Assembly (NCBI GenBank): GCA_026874595.1
Contig: CM049311.1
Coordinates: 68,427,453 to 68,491,452, forward strand
Length of the DNA: 64,000 nucleotides
Source of the DNA: Sipunculus nudus
Taxonomy: Eukaryota > Annelida > Sipuncula > Golfingiida > Sipunculidae
Direction of reading: 5' to 3'
The translations under genes were made by a program, and so were the position numbers. This document shows, piece by piece, positions 13,732 to 25,616 of the stretch (position 1 is its first letter; every line of letters starts with the position of its first letter). The notes under the pieces are model-generated. The model was not told the DNA's origin, searched no databases, and was given only the letters and a program-made list of their open reading frames with translations.

Positions 13732-13933
13732 AATAACTAAGTGAAGACATACATGGTGTTAGGCATGGAAGCTGTGATCACTGTATACACTTCATACAAG
13801 CTGACAGCCTTACAGTGTAATTCTATTTTTTTTTTCGAGGGTTTGTGTAATTCTTATATCTAACGTCAGAAAAAAATATTTATTTTAAATGAATAAACAA
13901 TTAACGCTTGTTGTATATGGTTAAGTTTTTAAC

Positions 13934-16900
13934 CTGAATCCAATGATACTTTTCCAAAGCCTCCATTCCAAAGTGGTCCACAGTATCCAGTACCGGCTCA
14001 AACAACCGGATGTCTGCCATGGTCATTGTTTTTCCAAACAGAAAGCCATTTCCATTCTCAGACAGAATCTGAAATACAGTAATTAAAGTAACGTGTCTAA
14101 ATACATTCTTTCGAGGATGCACATTTAGATAATACGTGAACAGCGGTGTTGTTTTCTTCAGTCCAAGTCAACCGAGTCCAAGTCCGGGTCCCTGAGGTTT
14201 GTTCATCACCTATTAAACTTAAAAATGGCTCTCTTTACTTTCATATTGAAATCATATTTGGCGGAATAATTGTTATTTTTAAATTTTAAATTTTTTAAAA
14301 TTTAATATCATTTGTGTTTGTGAAAGTGAAAACTAGTCAGGGAAGAACTGCTGTAATTACCACATCTATTGTGTTATTGTTAGTACTAGGTCTCAGTAAC
14401 TAACAGATGTAGACACCTGTTGACATTTCCTAGGACCTCCCTGGATGTACAATTAGAAGTTTCCGGATCTATAACGGTTATACGACCTGTGCCCTGTAAA
14501 CGGCCGGTTGGCCGACGGTAAAAGGATGATCGTTTTTGATCGGGTGACTAACAATCAGCAGAGCTTAAAATTAAGCTGATAGTTAGAGCTATTTCTGGGA
14601 CATCTGATATCACATTCCATTTTGTCTGCATGCACACACTAACTAGAGCCCTGCGCGGGCGTAATCCCGCCCCGCGGGCTGTGAGGCCCGCAACCGCTCG
14701 CGTGCACCCGCGGGCTGACTTTTATGATTTTTGGGGGGCGGGCAAAACAAAATTACCTGCAGGGCAGGGCGGGTCCACGCTGAGAATGGGATATGCGGGG
14801 CGGGGAAGGGGCGGGCTACATGATATGTTTATGCGGGTTTCTGCGGGCCAAAAACATGGTTACAGCGAGGAGATGATTACATTTACTTAAGTACTGCTGT
14901 TTATTTTCCTTCGGTTATTCCCTTTTCTGAAGTAGTATACTGCACTTGTGAAATATAACATTCCTGAGTTTGAGACAGATTCATCTTTGCAGGGACCACT
15001 GGTCATAATATTGTACAAATGTATCTGGCAATAGTGTTGTATATTCAGACAGCTCGGTAGGCCTGTTCTTGTGGCCAGTCTAAGATTTTACATAACATGG
15101 CTGATGGAAGAGCACCAGAAGTATTACCTGCACATGTGATCTTCTGATAAACACTGCATATGTTGCATCAGGATCTGTCAACAGCTGGGTATAGCTTAAT
15201 TTCATAACTCACAAAGACTGAGGTGTGCTCATCATGGATGAGCCAAAGATCACTGGTTAGTTTAAATGAATGCATAAGAAAAGTAGAACGTGATAAAGAG
15301 CATGATGCTCATTTGAGACCACAGGGGCGGAACCAGGATTTAGGGAAAGGGGGGTCCAACCCTGTCTTAATCAGAAAATGATATATGGAGACAAATGTTC
15401 ATACAAGGTCTCAAGATATCTGATGAGTCATTCAGGTGCAATCTACATAGAAATGACCTCTTAGAGATATTTGTAAAACCATCCATTTATATTAGAAATC
15501 AAATCATCAGGTTCAATTCTCACATTAAAAGAGGAAATAAAGTTATATTTCTCAGATCATTATATGTGGCAGGGTTAAAATATATCTCTGACATAATTAA
15601 AACAGATGGTGCAAAGAATGTTTGGTTAAACCATAATGAGCTATGTCATAAATTTAATGTTAAAATAGATATTGTAACATATAATGGAATAATTATTGCC
15701 ATCCCAAAACTTTGGAAAAGCTTGTTTGAAAGTGAAAAACCAGAAATTGTTACCACGCCTTATAATTTAACTTTGATAGAATAATAAGAACTAAATATCT
15801 GACTAAAAGTGTATATACCAAGGTGATTCAGAAGAACCTCGAGAAGCCAACTTCTGCAATCCAGAATTGGGAATCTGACCTACAAAACAAGGGACCCATG
15901 GGTCACGGCGCTCAGCTATTATATATGATAAAAAAATATGATTTGGGAATGAGGCACATGCTGATTTTGTGTGCTAATAAATATAAGCTTTATAATGAGT
16001 TGTTGGTGTTTAGCTTATGTATGATTTTGATAGTATCTTTGGAGACAGGGAGGAGGATTGATTTCATTTTTTTTATTAACAAATTGAGTGCTATTTTCAC
16101 ATAGATTATGACTTGGCCATATACTTTATAAGCAGCACATATAATAAAAGAGTATAACTATTTATTAAAATTTAATAACAAATATTGTGCCAATATAATT
16201 TTTATTTAAAAAAAAGTAATAAGAAAATCATATGATTTTTTAAAATAAAATATAACTGAAATGATTTTAAAATAATATTATAGAATATATTCATGAATGC
16301 ATTCATGAATACATTCTGAAACTATCAGCACTGGCATTCAAATACTTTCATTTTTACCTGAATTCCCATTGTGATGCAATATTCATATTCGTATTCTAAT
16401 ACATTTGCAAAGCATTCGCACCATGTCTAGTATTTATTCAGTTGTAGCCAAACAATGATGTTGAGATAAAGAAAATACAAAATTCACAAATTTAAATAAT
16501 GATCATAAGTACCTGGTTTTATGGTTTTATTTATATATAAAAAATAAATGTAATATATTTACTTTGGACTACTTTCACATCAATCTACACACTAGACTCT
16601 GTAGGAATCTAGATTAATATTATCAACTGCATCTTTGTCTATCATTAATTTCCTTCATATGATCCCTAATGATTAGTAATGAATAATATGATTTTTTTTT
16701 ATCATTAAAATTGAACTGAAAAATACCATATGTGACTGCATGGTGTTATTTAGAATAACATTGACATTGACATTCTATCCATCCATACATGATTCTTACA
16801 TCATCAGTAACTGGAAGTTAATTTCCTTTTACTCATTTACTAACAAATTCCTTTTCTATTAATTTTTTTTTTAAATTTGTTATTAAAAACCAATTAAAAT

Positions 16901-19900
16901 GTATTAATTTATTGATTATTGTTATGTTGCTTTTCAAAACAACAACTAGATGAGTTGGGTTGGACACCTGGATCAACTGTGGCTGGGCATTAGCTGCCTG
17001 GCCGCCCCAGTGGATGCCTCGCCTCAAGCGTGCGTAATTTGGTGAAAGGTCAACAAGGTCAACATACAGGTGATTGAAGAGGGACTGGGTACAGCCTGGG
17101 TCTGACATGGTCTCATAAAAACATTAATAAAAGCTACAATTTTTGGACAATTTCTTTCAGCTTTCTAAACTACAAAGCTGAAATCCTTATGTGTGCATGC
17201 TATGAAAATTACATCAACAGTGCTCTCAGGAAACAAACGTGCCAAGGTCAAATTTGGGCAAAATTTAAGGTACTAATTTTATATTTATACTAATAACTTA
17301 TAAAATTAGAAAAATTCAGAACTAATTTTTGGTATTCAACTGAATCTTGATTAATAACAGTTATATTACTGTGCTTAGCTTTAACAAGTTTTGTGTTAAG
17401 TGATCAAATTTCTTTCCTGATTATTTACAAAATGCATTATGTTTGGGTCCATAACTTTTTAAAATTATATAATACAGACCTAATTTCTGGCATGTACATA
17501 GGAACTATACAGAGGATTATTTATGGTAAATATGAGGAAAAAATATGAGTGGTTTTGATATAAGACAGTCCCGAAGTGTGAAAATAAGTTTTTAAAAAAA
17601 AATTGAGATTTTTCCTTAATTTCTCAAAGGAACGAAGTCACAAAGACCCAGTTTTCGGCTTGGTAGGAGATCTTAAGGACATCTAACATTATGCCAAATT
17701 TTGGATTCCTAGGTCATACGGTTTCAAAACGTGCCACATCTACGGACGGACGGACGGACAGACGGACGGACGACGGAAAATGGACCACGACTATAGCTCA
17801 GATGACTTACAGTCAGCTGAGCTAAAAAATCTGAAGAGAAATTATATAAAGGTTTCAGTAATATGTTTAACTGTACTATATCTGTAAAATTAAGGATGTT
17901 CCAATTTTATATACTACACCACAGAATTACTTTAAAACCCTTTTCTTTATAGGAAAAATATAATTAACACTGCAGAATGTAGTTTTTGCAAAAAAAAAGG
18001 ATGAAACCATTTTACACTTATTTTTGGAGTGTTGCTTTTTCAGATTAATTTGGAGTGATATTCTTTCTATATTAAAATCATATGGAGCAGTTCAAACAAC
18101 ATTTATATGGTCAGCTGATAATGTTATCTTAGGATGTTACAATACAAGATGGTTGAATTTCTTTACTTTACTTATCAAAAGGTACTTATAAATAAGTAGA
18201 TGTAGAAGAGAACAACCAAAAACTAGGAAGTGTAAAATATAAATGAAAGAAATACATAATATTGAAAAATATATCGCTCTCAAAAGAGAAAATTGGCAAC
18301 ATTTCATTTGAACAAATTGCTCATGGCATGGATCTGTATAGATACTGAGATAAAAATAACGGTATTCATACAAAGTTGTTGAAATTTTCTGATATTATTA
18401 CAGTTGGAGATTTGTCAGTATGTATGCATTCTTTTTTCCTGTCTGTTTTGTTCATTTATAGCAGGGTATAGAGAAACGTATGTATAGATACATACATATA
18501 TTCTACAGTCGGACTAACCTAATGTTGTTTGCCTTGTATGTATTTTGCTGTATACTTTTATGTTTTGTTCTTTTGTCAATAAATATTAAAAAAGGGGGAT
18601 CCAATTAACCCAGGAGGACCAATGAAAACCCTTAAAACAAGGTCCCCTGGTCGGGAAAAGGGGGGTCTAGGCCACAAGATTCTGCCTGAAACCCTTAAGA
18701 AGAGGTTGCAATGGATGAAAAAGGGGGGTTCAGACCCCCTGGACCTCCCCCCCCCCCCCGCCCCCCCCCCCCGATCCGCTTCTCGACCATGACACAGAGT
18801 CCCTCTGCAGGTCCATAGCCCCTCCCTTTGAGTAAATTAGCTGATCTTCACTGAATAGGATTAATCTCCTTTTCAAATAAAAGGTGTGAACTGTGTTGAG
18901 CAAACACTGAAGGTTTGTTTTGCGGGGCGGGGTCGGGCTCTAAAACACACACATACTCGTCAAACATTGCTTATCAGTCGTAATTCGAATTCGAAGAACG
19001 TTGGATTGATACTGCTTAAACTTTGCATACTTATAGCCTTACAGGAATAAGTATGCAGCAATATTTCATTGTTATGATTCAATGCAAAATTTTTGTTAAG
19101 CAACCTGGAACATTGGTAAAAGTTTGGCTTTAGAGTGTTCACAATCAATTTGTTTTGTCCATAGCTCAAGGAATACAGGTCAGTGTGGCCTAATTGTGGG
19201 TTTCCGAGGAGCGTGTCCTAAGACCTTCCCAGACTCGTGCTAATGATATCAGGTTTCAACGTCAGGCGATTTCGCTTAGAGGCCTGTCAACGGACGACCA
19301 GACGATGGACAAAGGTCCATTCGTTTAAGCTCAGATGACCTTCATTCATTTTCTCAACCAAGTATCTCCAAATACTACTAAAGAGGATACACATCTTAAC
19401 CCGAAGTCAGGTGCCTTAACAGAGCGGACGGAACCGGATTCAAGGACGGTCGTGTTCGTTCACTCCCGGTTCGACCAGTGTGGAGGCAAGCTTTATTGCA
19501 ATTGACCCTTTATGATTTTCCTAATTACCACGCAGTGTTTGTTCTCATTGGTTTAAACAATATTTAATTGCAAAGCAAAGCAATGAGGATCGGAAAACAG
19601 GGCACAGCTCTATATCAATTCCTCTCCATAATCAATATGTTTGTTCTCATTCAGAAAATGTGTCTTAATATAAGAATTTTAACGTAACGTGATTCAAAAG
19701 TGTTTAGAATTTTGAAAAAATATGACAATACTGGTCACTGATTTCCTTTAAATACCTTTTTAAAGACTACTTTGCACCTAAATTTTAAAGAAAGAAAACT
19801 GAACATTTAATTGTATACACCAGTGTTGTAGTCGTGTCCTCACCACTAGAGTTCAAGTCCAAGCCGAAGTGACTGAAGAGTTGAAGTCAGAGTCCTCGAC

Positions 19901-20920
19901 TATAGCGTACAGTCCGCCTTCTTCTAGTCCGAGTCTTTAAGAAATGGAGTCCGAGTTCAACAAGATATGTTTTTTATTGAAAACACTTAAATATGGAAAT
20001 CTGATATTATCAGGCGTACTTTTGTTTGTTTACTTTATCATCAGCTCCAAGGGAAGTCCTAATGCTCAGTACAATATAAACATGGCTTGTAACATTTTGT
20101 CAATGGTTCGCACATCATAATTGCCTTTATAATTCATTTTCTTATTTGTACCCCGGCCTTGTGAAAAATTTTAAAATTACCTAAAGGGCTTATTTTCATT
20201 TACAAAAGCAATGACGACGAGACTAATTCTAAAAGTTATAAAGTAAAAGCATTTCCTGACATAATAATGTCACAAATCTGTACGCGGAAAATATAGAAAC
20301 TGCTGTCATTTATTTTTATATGTAAGGCACGGTGACACCTCATGAGAAGACGACACACTGACCTTGTCAAAGATGGGTAGGTACCTAGGTAGAACATTAT
20401 CTCTGATGTCATGTAGTTCAACTCCAAACTCGAGGTATGGGAATTTCTGATGGTAGTCTGCGGCTCCCTCTGTCAGCATGTCGATCCTTCAGAAAGAGTT
20501 TGAAAATTTCTTAATTTTACTTCAGTTTTATAATTAGATAAATCTGATTTCACCATCCTGTGTCAATTAGCATTTTTGACAAAAGCTTATTTTACGCGCG
20601 AAGCAAAAGCGGAGTCATTTTTTTCCGGTCGATTCTGTGCGTGCGCGTGGGATTGATATCTGCACGAAGAACGCACTTTTGATTTTGTTTATAAAGCGTG
20701 ACATGTTTGTGGACCCATGTAAGTGTATAACTTAGTGTCAATCACCACGTGAATACCTCAAGGATTGGCTTTTTATGATGTTTTCAGTATCGGTTACCTT
20801 TTCAAAATACAAGATGTGATCTCACAACCACTTTGAACACAAGGGCGTGCATCATTATACTCGCCAAATGTTTGTTAAAATTAACTAAATGGCATGATAT
20901 CCCCCAGTGTTATATAATAT

Positions 20921-20956
<36 letters not shown>

Positions 20957-23900
20957 TGTATAAACCTGCTATAATGAATATAAACTATTACTGAGTATAT
21001 TATTAGTTGAGATAAGGTTATAAAGTTTATAGGTATGTATTGCAGTAATTATATTACCACCATAATAAATGGGATCCATATGTAAGGATTCATTCAAGGA
21101 TCAAGAATTGGCAGTTTAAGGATTTCAGCGCCCGTGCTTTGAAGTTGGAGTGAATCGTGTATAATGACGTCACACGCTTTGTAATAGTCAGTAAAGAGTA
21201 GCTGTGGATCTGTCAGCATACTGATGGGCATTGCTTTTTGTTTATCTAAAACTCTGGTAAGAACGCGCAGAGTTTGCGTTTCAAGATTTTTTTTATATTC
21301 AATACACTTCACAAAAGAGATACAACAGCCTAAAATCACATACATGAATAAACTGTAAAATGTATCTTACACTTGTCTGATTATCTGTAAGGTTGAATGT
21401 CTCCCTGCAGTTATTTCTTTTGGGTTATTATGCTTTTAAAATGTGTGCACGACATCGATCAATCAACATTACATAATTATTGGTAAGTTCATATCCTACA
21501 ATATTTTTGGACTCTGTCTGAGAATCTGGGAGGTTGAACGTCTCCCTACAGTTATTCTTTGGTTTGTCATGCGTTTACAATGTTTACAAGAACTCAGCCA
21601 ATCAACAGCCGGTAATTGTATATAAAATGTTGCACGCAAGTAGTAATCTAACCTTCATCACTGGTGATAAGATGATATGCTAAAATTATGTGGTAACCTT
21701 GACAAACATTCCAAATATGGTTGTCGGCGCACATCCTGAAACAACGGTTCTAGCGCTGTTTGTATGCCATAATTCAGTCGCTCCGCTCACATGTCACAGA
21801 CATTATGCATTAAACAACTACATCTGCCATTCAATTGTTCCGATACCGGACAGGTTTCCTGACTAGTTAATTACAGGGCTGATATATGGGAGCACATTTT
21901 TTTTTATTGTCAGGACCGTTCACTCGCCGTCTTTTGTCTAAACTCTTATTGTGATCATCCGGACTGTCAGTTCTGTCAACTTTCAGTTCGTGAGCTTGTT
22001 GCGCACGTTTTATGAGTTCCCGTTCCATATATCCTGCACATTGCACACCACTGATTAGCGGTCTGAGCGTAAAAACCACTTGCAGGTATCGTTGACAGCA
22101 TGTACGTAGGTATGCTGTTGTCATACATCTCTGTTTATTAGTCCTACCAGTGGCTATACCAGCAGCAGTTTCTCTCCTCGATTACAAGAGATCAACGATT
22201 TCTGAAACCCCGTATTACTGACTCTCGTGTTAAACTGCAATTTGAAACCCCTGTAAACTATTTTACAGATTACTCAGTATAACTGCGTGTTAAATATTTA
22301 TGTTATGTTTTAAATATTTATTTATATTTTATGCATCATTATGTTAAGGAGAAATTGATTTGAATTGACATGTTCCATAAGAATTATTGTAATTGTTTTC
22401 ATGAGTCTGTGTAATTATTGAATAAATATATATATTATTGCATATTCGTATCCTGGTAACATATCATTTCTTTCTACTATGTATATAAGCCCTAATCTTG
22501 TGAACAAAACACGGTTTTAGGCTGGATGCATGTACCCATGAACGTTAAACGAGCTATAGAATTTAGTTACCCTCAAGAGTCTCTATAGTATCATCCTTAT
22601 TCTCACAGGGAAAGGTTTGTCATTACTATAGCGTATTTAAAATTCCTACGATATTCACGTAGTTCTGAGACACGGCGTTGCAATAACCCCTGTTGGGTGA
22701 ATATATTGGAAATTACCTCTCTTAGGGCACACTTGGCATCGTTCCGGACAGCTGTAGAGCAACTAACGGACATTACAGAGGCGTGACCACAAAGGAGTTG
22801 AGTGACAGTCAGGTAGTACCACCGTCAATTGTAATATAGGTTAAATAACAAGCCGGAAACTTGTTTCAGAACCTCCTCGTTAAGGAAAGGTGTACGCCTT
22901 TAGTTTATATTTTGAAATAAAACAAATCATGACCGTTGTATCCATAGAAAGGACCACCTTTCGTTGGTCGCCAAGGGCAGGTGCCACTTGTGATATTGGA
23001 AGGTCTATAGATTAGAATTACCTGACTCTCTCGTGTTCGTTCGATCCAAACATTCCAGATTTTTCCGCCAAGTACCGGATGATGGCTCTCGTCTGGACCA
23101 GCTTCAAACCGTCAATGTACAGCAGGGGTACTTGGTTAAACAGAAGCTCACCATCTAGCAATATACACTATTATATAAAAAGACTTTTTTGACTGTATGA
23201 TAATACAAAGAATGTTACAAGGTGTGAAGTAGAATGAATCATAAATGTCATCCCCGATAGTGATACCAAGTCCTTTTTGTACTAAAATCTTTAATGACAA
23301 TATTTACAATAAAAAATTCGTCGCCGATTACTTTTCTTTTTGTGATAATGAAACTTTTTGTACAAAAACTAGATTTTCAATACTTTATGTTAGCCGTTCT
23401 CACAAAAAAATGCACAACCCGTCTGTTCCACTGTACTCCTTACGCAGTCGTTACACCCTGCAGTTTCATTTCGCTAAACCACTGCTTGATGTAGCGAGTT
23501 TCTGCCGGGTTGCATCAGTTCCTGTGGTTGAGTGGTTATCGTGTCTAACCACTGAGCCGTTCAACTAGGAGGGGAGAGTTGGAAACAGGCAGTCTTCAAT
23601 TAAGCGGGAAGGTGTCGGGGAGCTCTGCTTTTCTAAGGGTGTGGGCACTTATGCCATTTCGGGCACAGAAAAGTACGGTCATTCTCTTCGGGAAGATCTG
23701 ATGGCTGTCCAGTGTTTGAAACCAGCTGCTGTCTATCTCAGGACCACACCTGATGGTGCGCTGGGCTCATTTTTTTTTTCATGTGCCCCCCCCCCGGACT
23801 TACACACCTCTTAAGGGAGCCAGCAAAAAGACCACTAAAAACATTCCTTACAATGAGAGTTTCCAAGTTTTTGCCAATGGCCGCCGGTTACAAAGCCAGT

Positions 23901-24925
23901 GGCGGATCCAGGATTTAAGAAAGCTAGGGGTCAAACCCAGGCGGACAAATGATAAAACTTGACAAAAAAGTTTCCAGTTCCGGAAAAGGAGGCTTCTTTT
24001 TGGCAACTGGGCGTGTGTCAAGCCCTTACCAGGTCAATATACTTAAAATCGTTATTATTGGTTGGATTACGTCTTAGTCACGTTCAATAGAGTAATCACC
24101 CATAGGGTGAAAGATCAGGTTTAATATGACAATATGCAGATAAGTAAATAAAACTTAATCGTAAATTAGCCAGTTAAAATGGTCAAATGAAACGACTTCC
24201 CCCTACTGGACTTTTTGGGACTTTTGATGTGTTATTCTCCAGTTTTTTTCTGAGTAAAATTCAGTTGGTTCATTTGTGTTGCAAATTGTTCTCGGTTGGC
24301 TTAAAAATCAAGTAAATTGACAAGATTGTACATTACTTGTAGTTATGGTAAATATCAACCTGCGATTAACTCGGCAAAGTGTGCATTATCCTGAAGGTTT
24401 TCTTCTTCATACTGAAACGACAGATAAAGAAAGTATACCTGGTATCTATAATGTTACGTCCAATCCTCGTACATGTTCTCAAGGCGTTTATAAGTATTTA
24501 AAGTGGATGCCTGATTGCTACTTTTATTTCTCTAGAATGTCTAAAGAGATGAAGTGAGACCGTTTAATGCGACGAAAAGAGGAAATTAAAAATGGCTAAA
24601 TGAAGCGAGACCCTTATTGTAGGTCTGACTGACACTAAAAAAAGTAATAAGTTAATTTTATGCAAAGTCAATTATAACACTCCTGCCATGAAAATATCAA
24701 TGAAGTTTTTAATCTTTAAATAGCGTTATATGTAAAATGTACGCATTATCAATCTATCTCTTTCCGTTAAGTCACCGTCCATTATAATGTAGAAAACATT
24801 TGAGTACCATTTGAATATGGCTTTGTAGGCCCTACCTGGATTCCCGCTGCACATAACATGATGCGGACCGACTCGCCGAGTCCTCGGCCCCTAGTGTAGA
24901 CAAGCTTCGCCTTTGCCTCTGTCAT
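13934..24925 (-). CDS. Alpha-type glutathione S-transferase, copy 2 (terminal exon and one short exon not found)
   Basis: Tandem paralogue of the GST at 793-2823, same strand and exon plan. Exons seen: 24925-24836 (ATG; MTEAKAKLVYTRGRGLGESV and on to GIQ, 30 residues), 23154-23022 (QVPLLYIDG, KLVQTRAIIRYLAEKSG), 20486-20363 (IDMLTEGAADYHQKFP to YLPIFDK) and 14068-13934 (ILSENGNGFLFGKTMTMADI to EKYHWIQ, the conserved C-terminal-domain helix with the buried aspartate of GSTs). All have GT/AG borders and phases matching copy 1. The third exon is 9 bases shorter than in copy 1, removing three residues. The 52-base second exon of copy 1 should lie between 23155 and 24835, but I could not find it, and without it exon 1 does not join in frame to the next. 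The final coding exon, expected below 13934, was also not recognised. The 6.3 kb intron at 14069-20362 is filled with nested transposons. It may be functional with divergent exons or may be damaged. Confidence 0.82.
14384..14576 (+). repeat. Family R fragment with degenerate hairpin end
   Basis: Contains CCTAGGACCTCCCTGGATGT, ACAATTAGAAGTTTCCGG, GTGCCCTGTAAACGG and the degenerate terminus GACTAACAATCAGCAGAGCT. It lies just outside the left end of the element at 14644. Confidence 0.6.
15363..18593 (+). mobile_element. L1/Tx1-type LINE, 5'-truncated, interrupted by a repeat
   Basis: This is the C-terminal part of a non-LTR retrotransposon ORF2. The open segment 15395-15784 translates with the conserved region after the reverse transcriptase (PSIYIRNQIIRFNSHI, FLRSLYVAGLKYISDI, IIIAIPKLWKSL). 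It continues to about 15890 (KPTSAIQNWESDLQ) and resumes at about 17830 (LYKGF, FQFYILHHRI), then a zinc-knuckle-like AECSFCKKKDETILHLFLEC at roughly 17970-18045 and a degenerate C-terminal tail with stops. The 3' end is A-rich (AATAAATATTAAAAAA, ending about 18592). Stops and frame breaks make it inactive. It sits inside the hAT-like element at 15322-18784. Confidence 0.82.
15891..17829 (+). mobile_element. Hairpin-ended dispersed repeat (family R) inserted in the LINE
   Basis: The LINE reading frame stops at 15890 and resumes at about 17830. The 1.9 kb between starts near GGGACCCATGGGTCACGGCG and ends with a 29-base imperfect hairpin (17795-17823: AGCTCAG paired with CTGAGCT, TGACT with AGTCA) followed by AAAAAA. 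A run of GGAC/GGACA units (about 17745-17775) precedes the hairpin. A second copy with the same left border (GTGACCCATG, about 61671) and the same hairpin end sits in the element at 61594-63583. No open reading frame of note. Confidence 0.7.
19145..19370 (+). repeat. Family R fragment
   Basis: Contains CCATAGCTCAAGGAATACAG, GGCCTAATTGTGGGTTTCCG and a degenerate end AAGCTCAGATGACCTTCATT. It matches phrases of the 4.4-6.2 kb array. No coding signal. Confidence 0.55.
20917..20956. repeat. (CA)n(TA)n microsatellite
   Basis: CA then TA units in the GST copy-2 intron between 20486 and 23022. Confidence 0.9.
23518..23580 (+). repeat. Possible tRNA-derived SINE fragment
   Basis: TGGTTGAGTGGTTATCGTGT resembles a tRNA A-box region and D-arm, followed by TAACCACTGAGCCG, but a good B-box (GGTTCGANTCC) is not found downstream. 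A decayed SINE head is possible; it is not a tRNA gene. Confidence 0.2.
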
Positions 24926-25551
24926 TGTTGATCTTCCAGAATAAAGCAATGATATACACGGTGTTTGTGGTAAACCCTAGCGACTCGGTAGACGATTGCT
25001 CACCTCCCATTAATAGACCGGCTAAAATGTAATCAATATTACGTTAATGGGACAAATGTGCCGGTAACAGATGTGAAAATTCAACAACTGTGTATGATTG
25101 GTGTAAATGAACGGTTGGTAATTAAGTAGATCCAGGGTAGTGCATTCATTTTTGTAGCGGGCGGGTCAGACTGTCCTGTCTGACGAAGATATTACGCTAC
25201 ATCTACTTACTATTTCTAGGCCTTCCTTGGTTTATGTTGATTATGCACCCATCAGCCAAAAAAAAATCTGAACTGTCGATTTGAACATGTTACTGGGTAA
25301 ATACCACCTGTGAGTACTAGATGTACTAAAACGTGTCCCTCACCTTGACCTTGGCCTCTTCACACGACAGCTCTCGTTATAGGACGCGGGAACCAGTCTA
25401 TCTTCCAATATTACTTCCCCCATGGCGCCCATTGTTTTGTGTCCTTTTATTCCCAGCAGCCGGCTCTGCCGTGGTAGGTAGGCAAAGCATACCGCAAGCT
25501 AAACGAGTGACAAAAGGGTGTGTTATGGTCAAAGCTCTCATTCTCTCTCTG

Positions 25552-25616
<65 letters not shown>

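Larger units (their letters stand above)
15322..18784. mobile_element. CAGGGGCGGA-type hAT-like element, split by a LINE
   Basis: The left end CAGGGGCGGAACCAGGATTT and the right end near GATCCGCTTCTC are imperfect inverted repeats, followed inward by G-rich (left) and C-rich (right) tracts. Relatives start at 61594 (CAGGGGCGGATCCAGGATTT) and about 23899 (CAGTGGCGGATCCAGGATTT). The body continues at 18594 after the inserted LINE (ATCCAATTAACCCAGGAGGA), which lines up with the uninterrupted relative at 61628-61660. Confidence 0.6.
14644..18942. mobile_element. hAT-like non-autonomous element (outermost of a nest)
   Basis: The left end starts TAGAGCCCTGCGCGGGCG and the right end finishes GGGGCGGGGTCGGGCTCTA, a GC-rich inverted pair sharing TAGAGCCC. 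The first 250 bases are strikingly GC-rich compared with the flanks. No transposase reading frame is visible. A clean 8-base target duplication could not be confirmed. It contains a second inverted-repeat element, a LINE and a hairpin-ended repeat, and sits in a GST copy-2 intron. Confidence 0.55.

Noticed and set aside
14630-14890. 86-codon ORF in a GC-rich patch
   Set aside because: The GC-rich patch is the terminal region of a hAT-like element; its Arg/Gly/Ala-rich translation is compositional.
21094-21345. 83-codon minus-strand ORF (PQLLFTDYYKACDVIIHDSL)
   Set aside because: Looks slightly protein-like, but I could not match a family or find supporting splice sites; left unassigned within the GST-2 intron.
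21867-22124. 85-codon minus-strand ORF rich in Arg/Asp
   Set aside because: No domain, no neighbouring exons; may be a decayed transposon piece, but unsupported.
23518-23590. tRNA gene
   Set aside because: A-box-like segment only; no complete cloverleaf or B-box.
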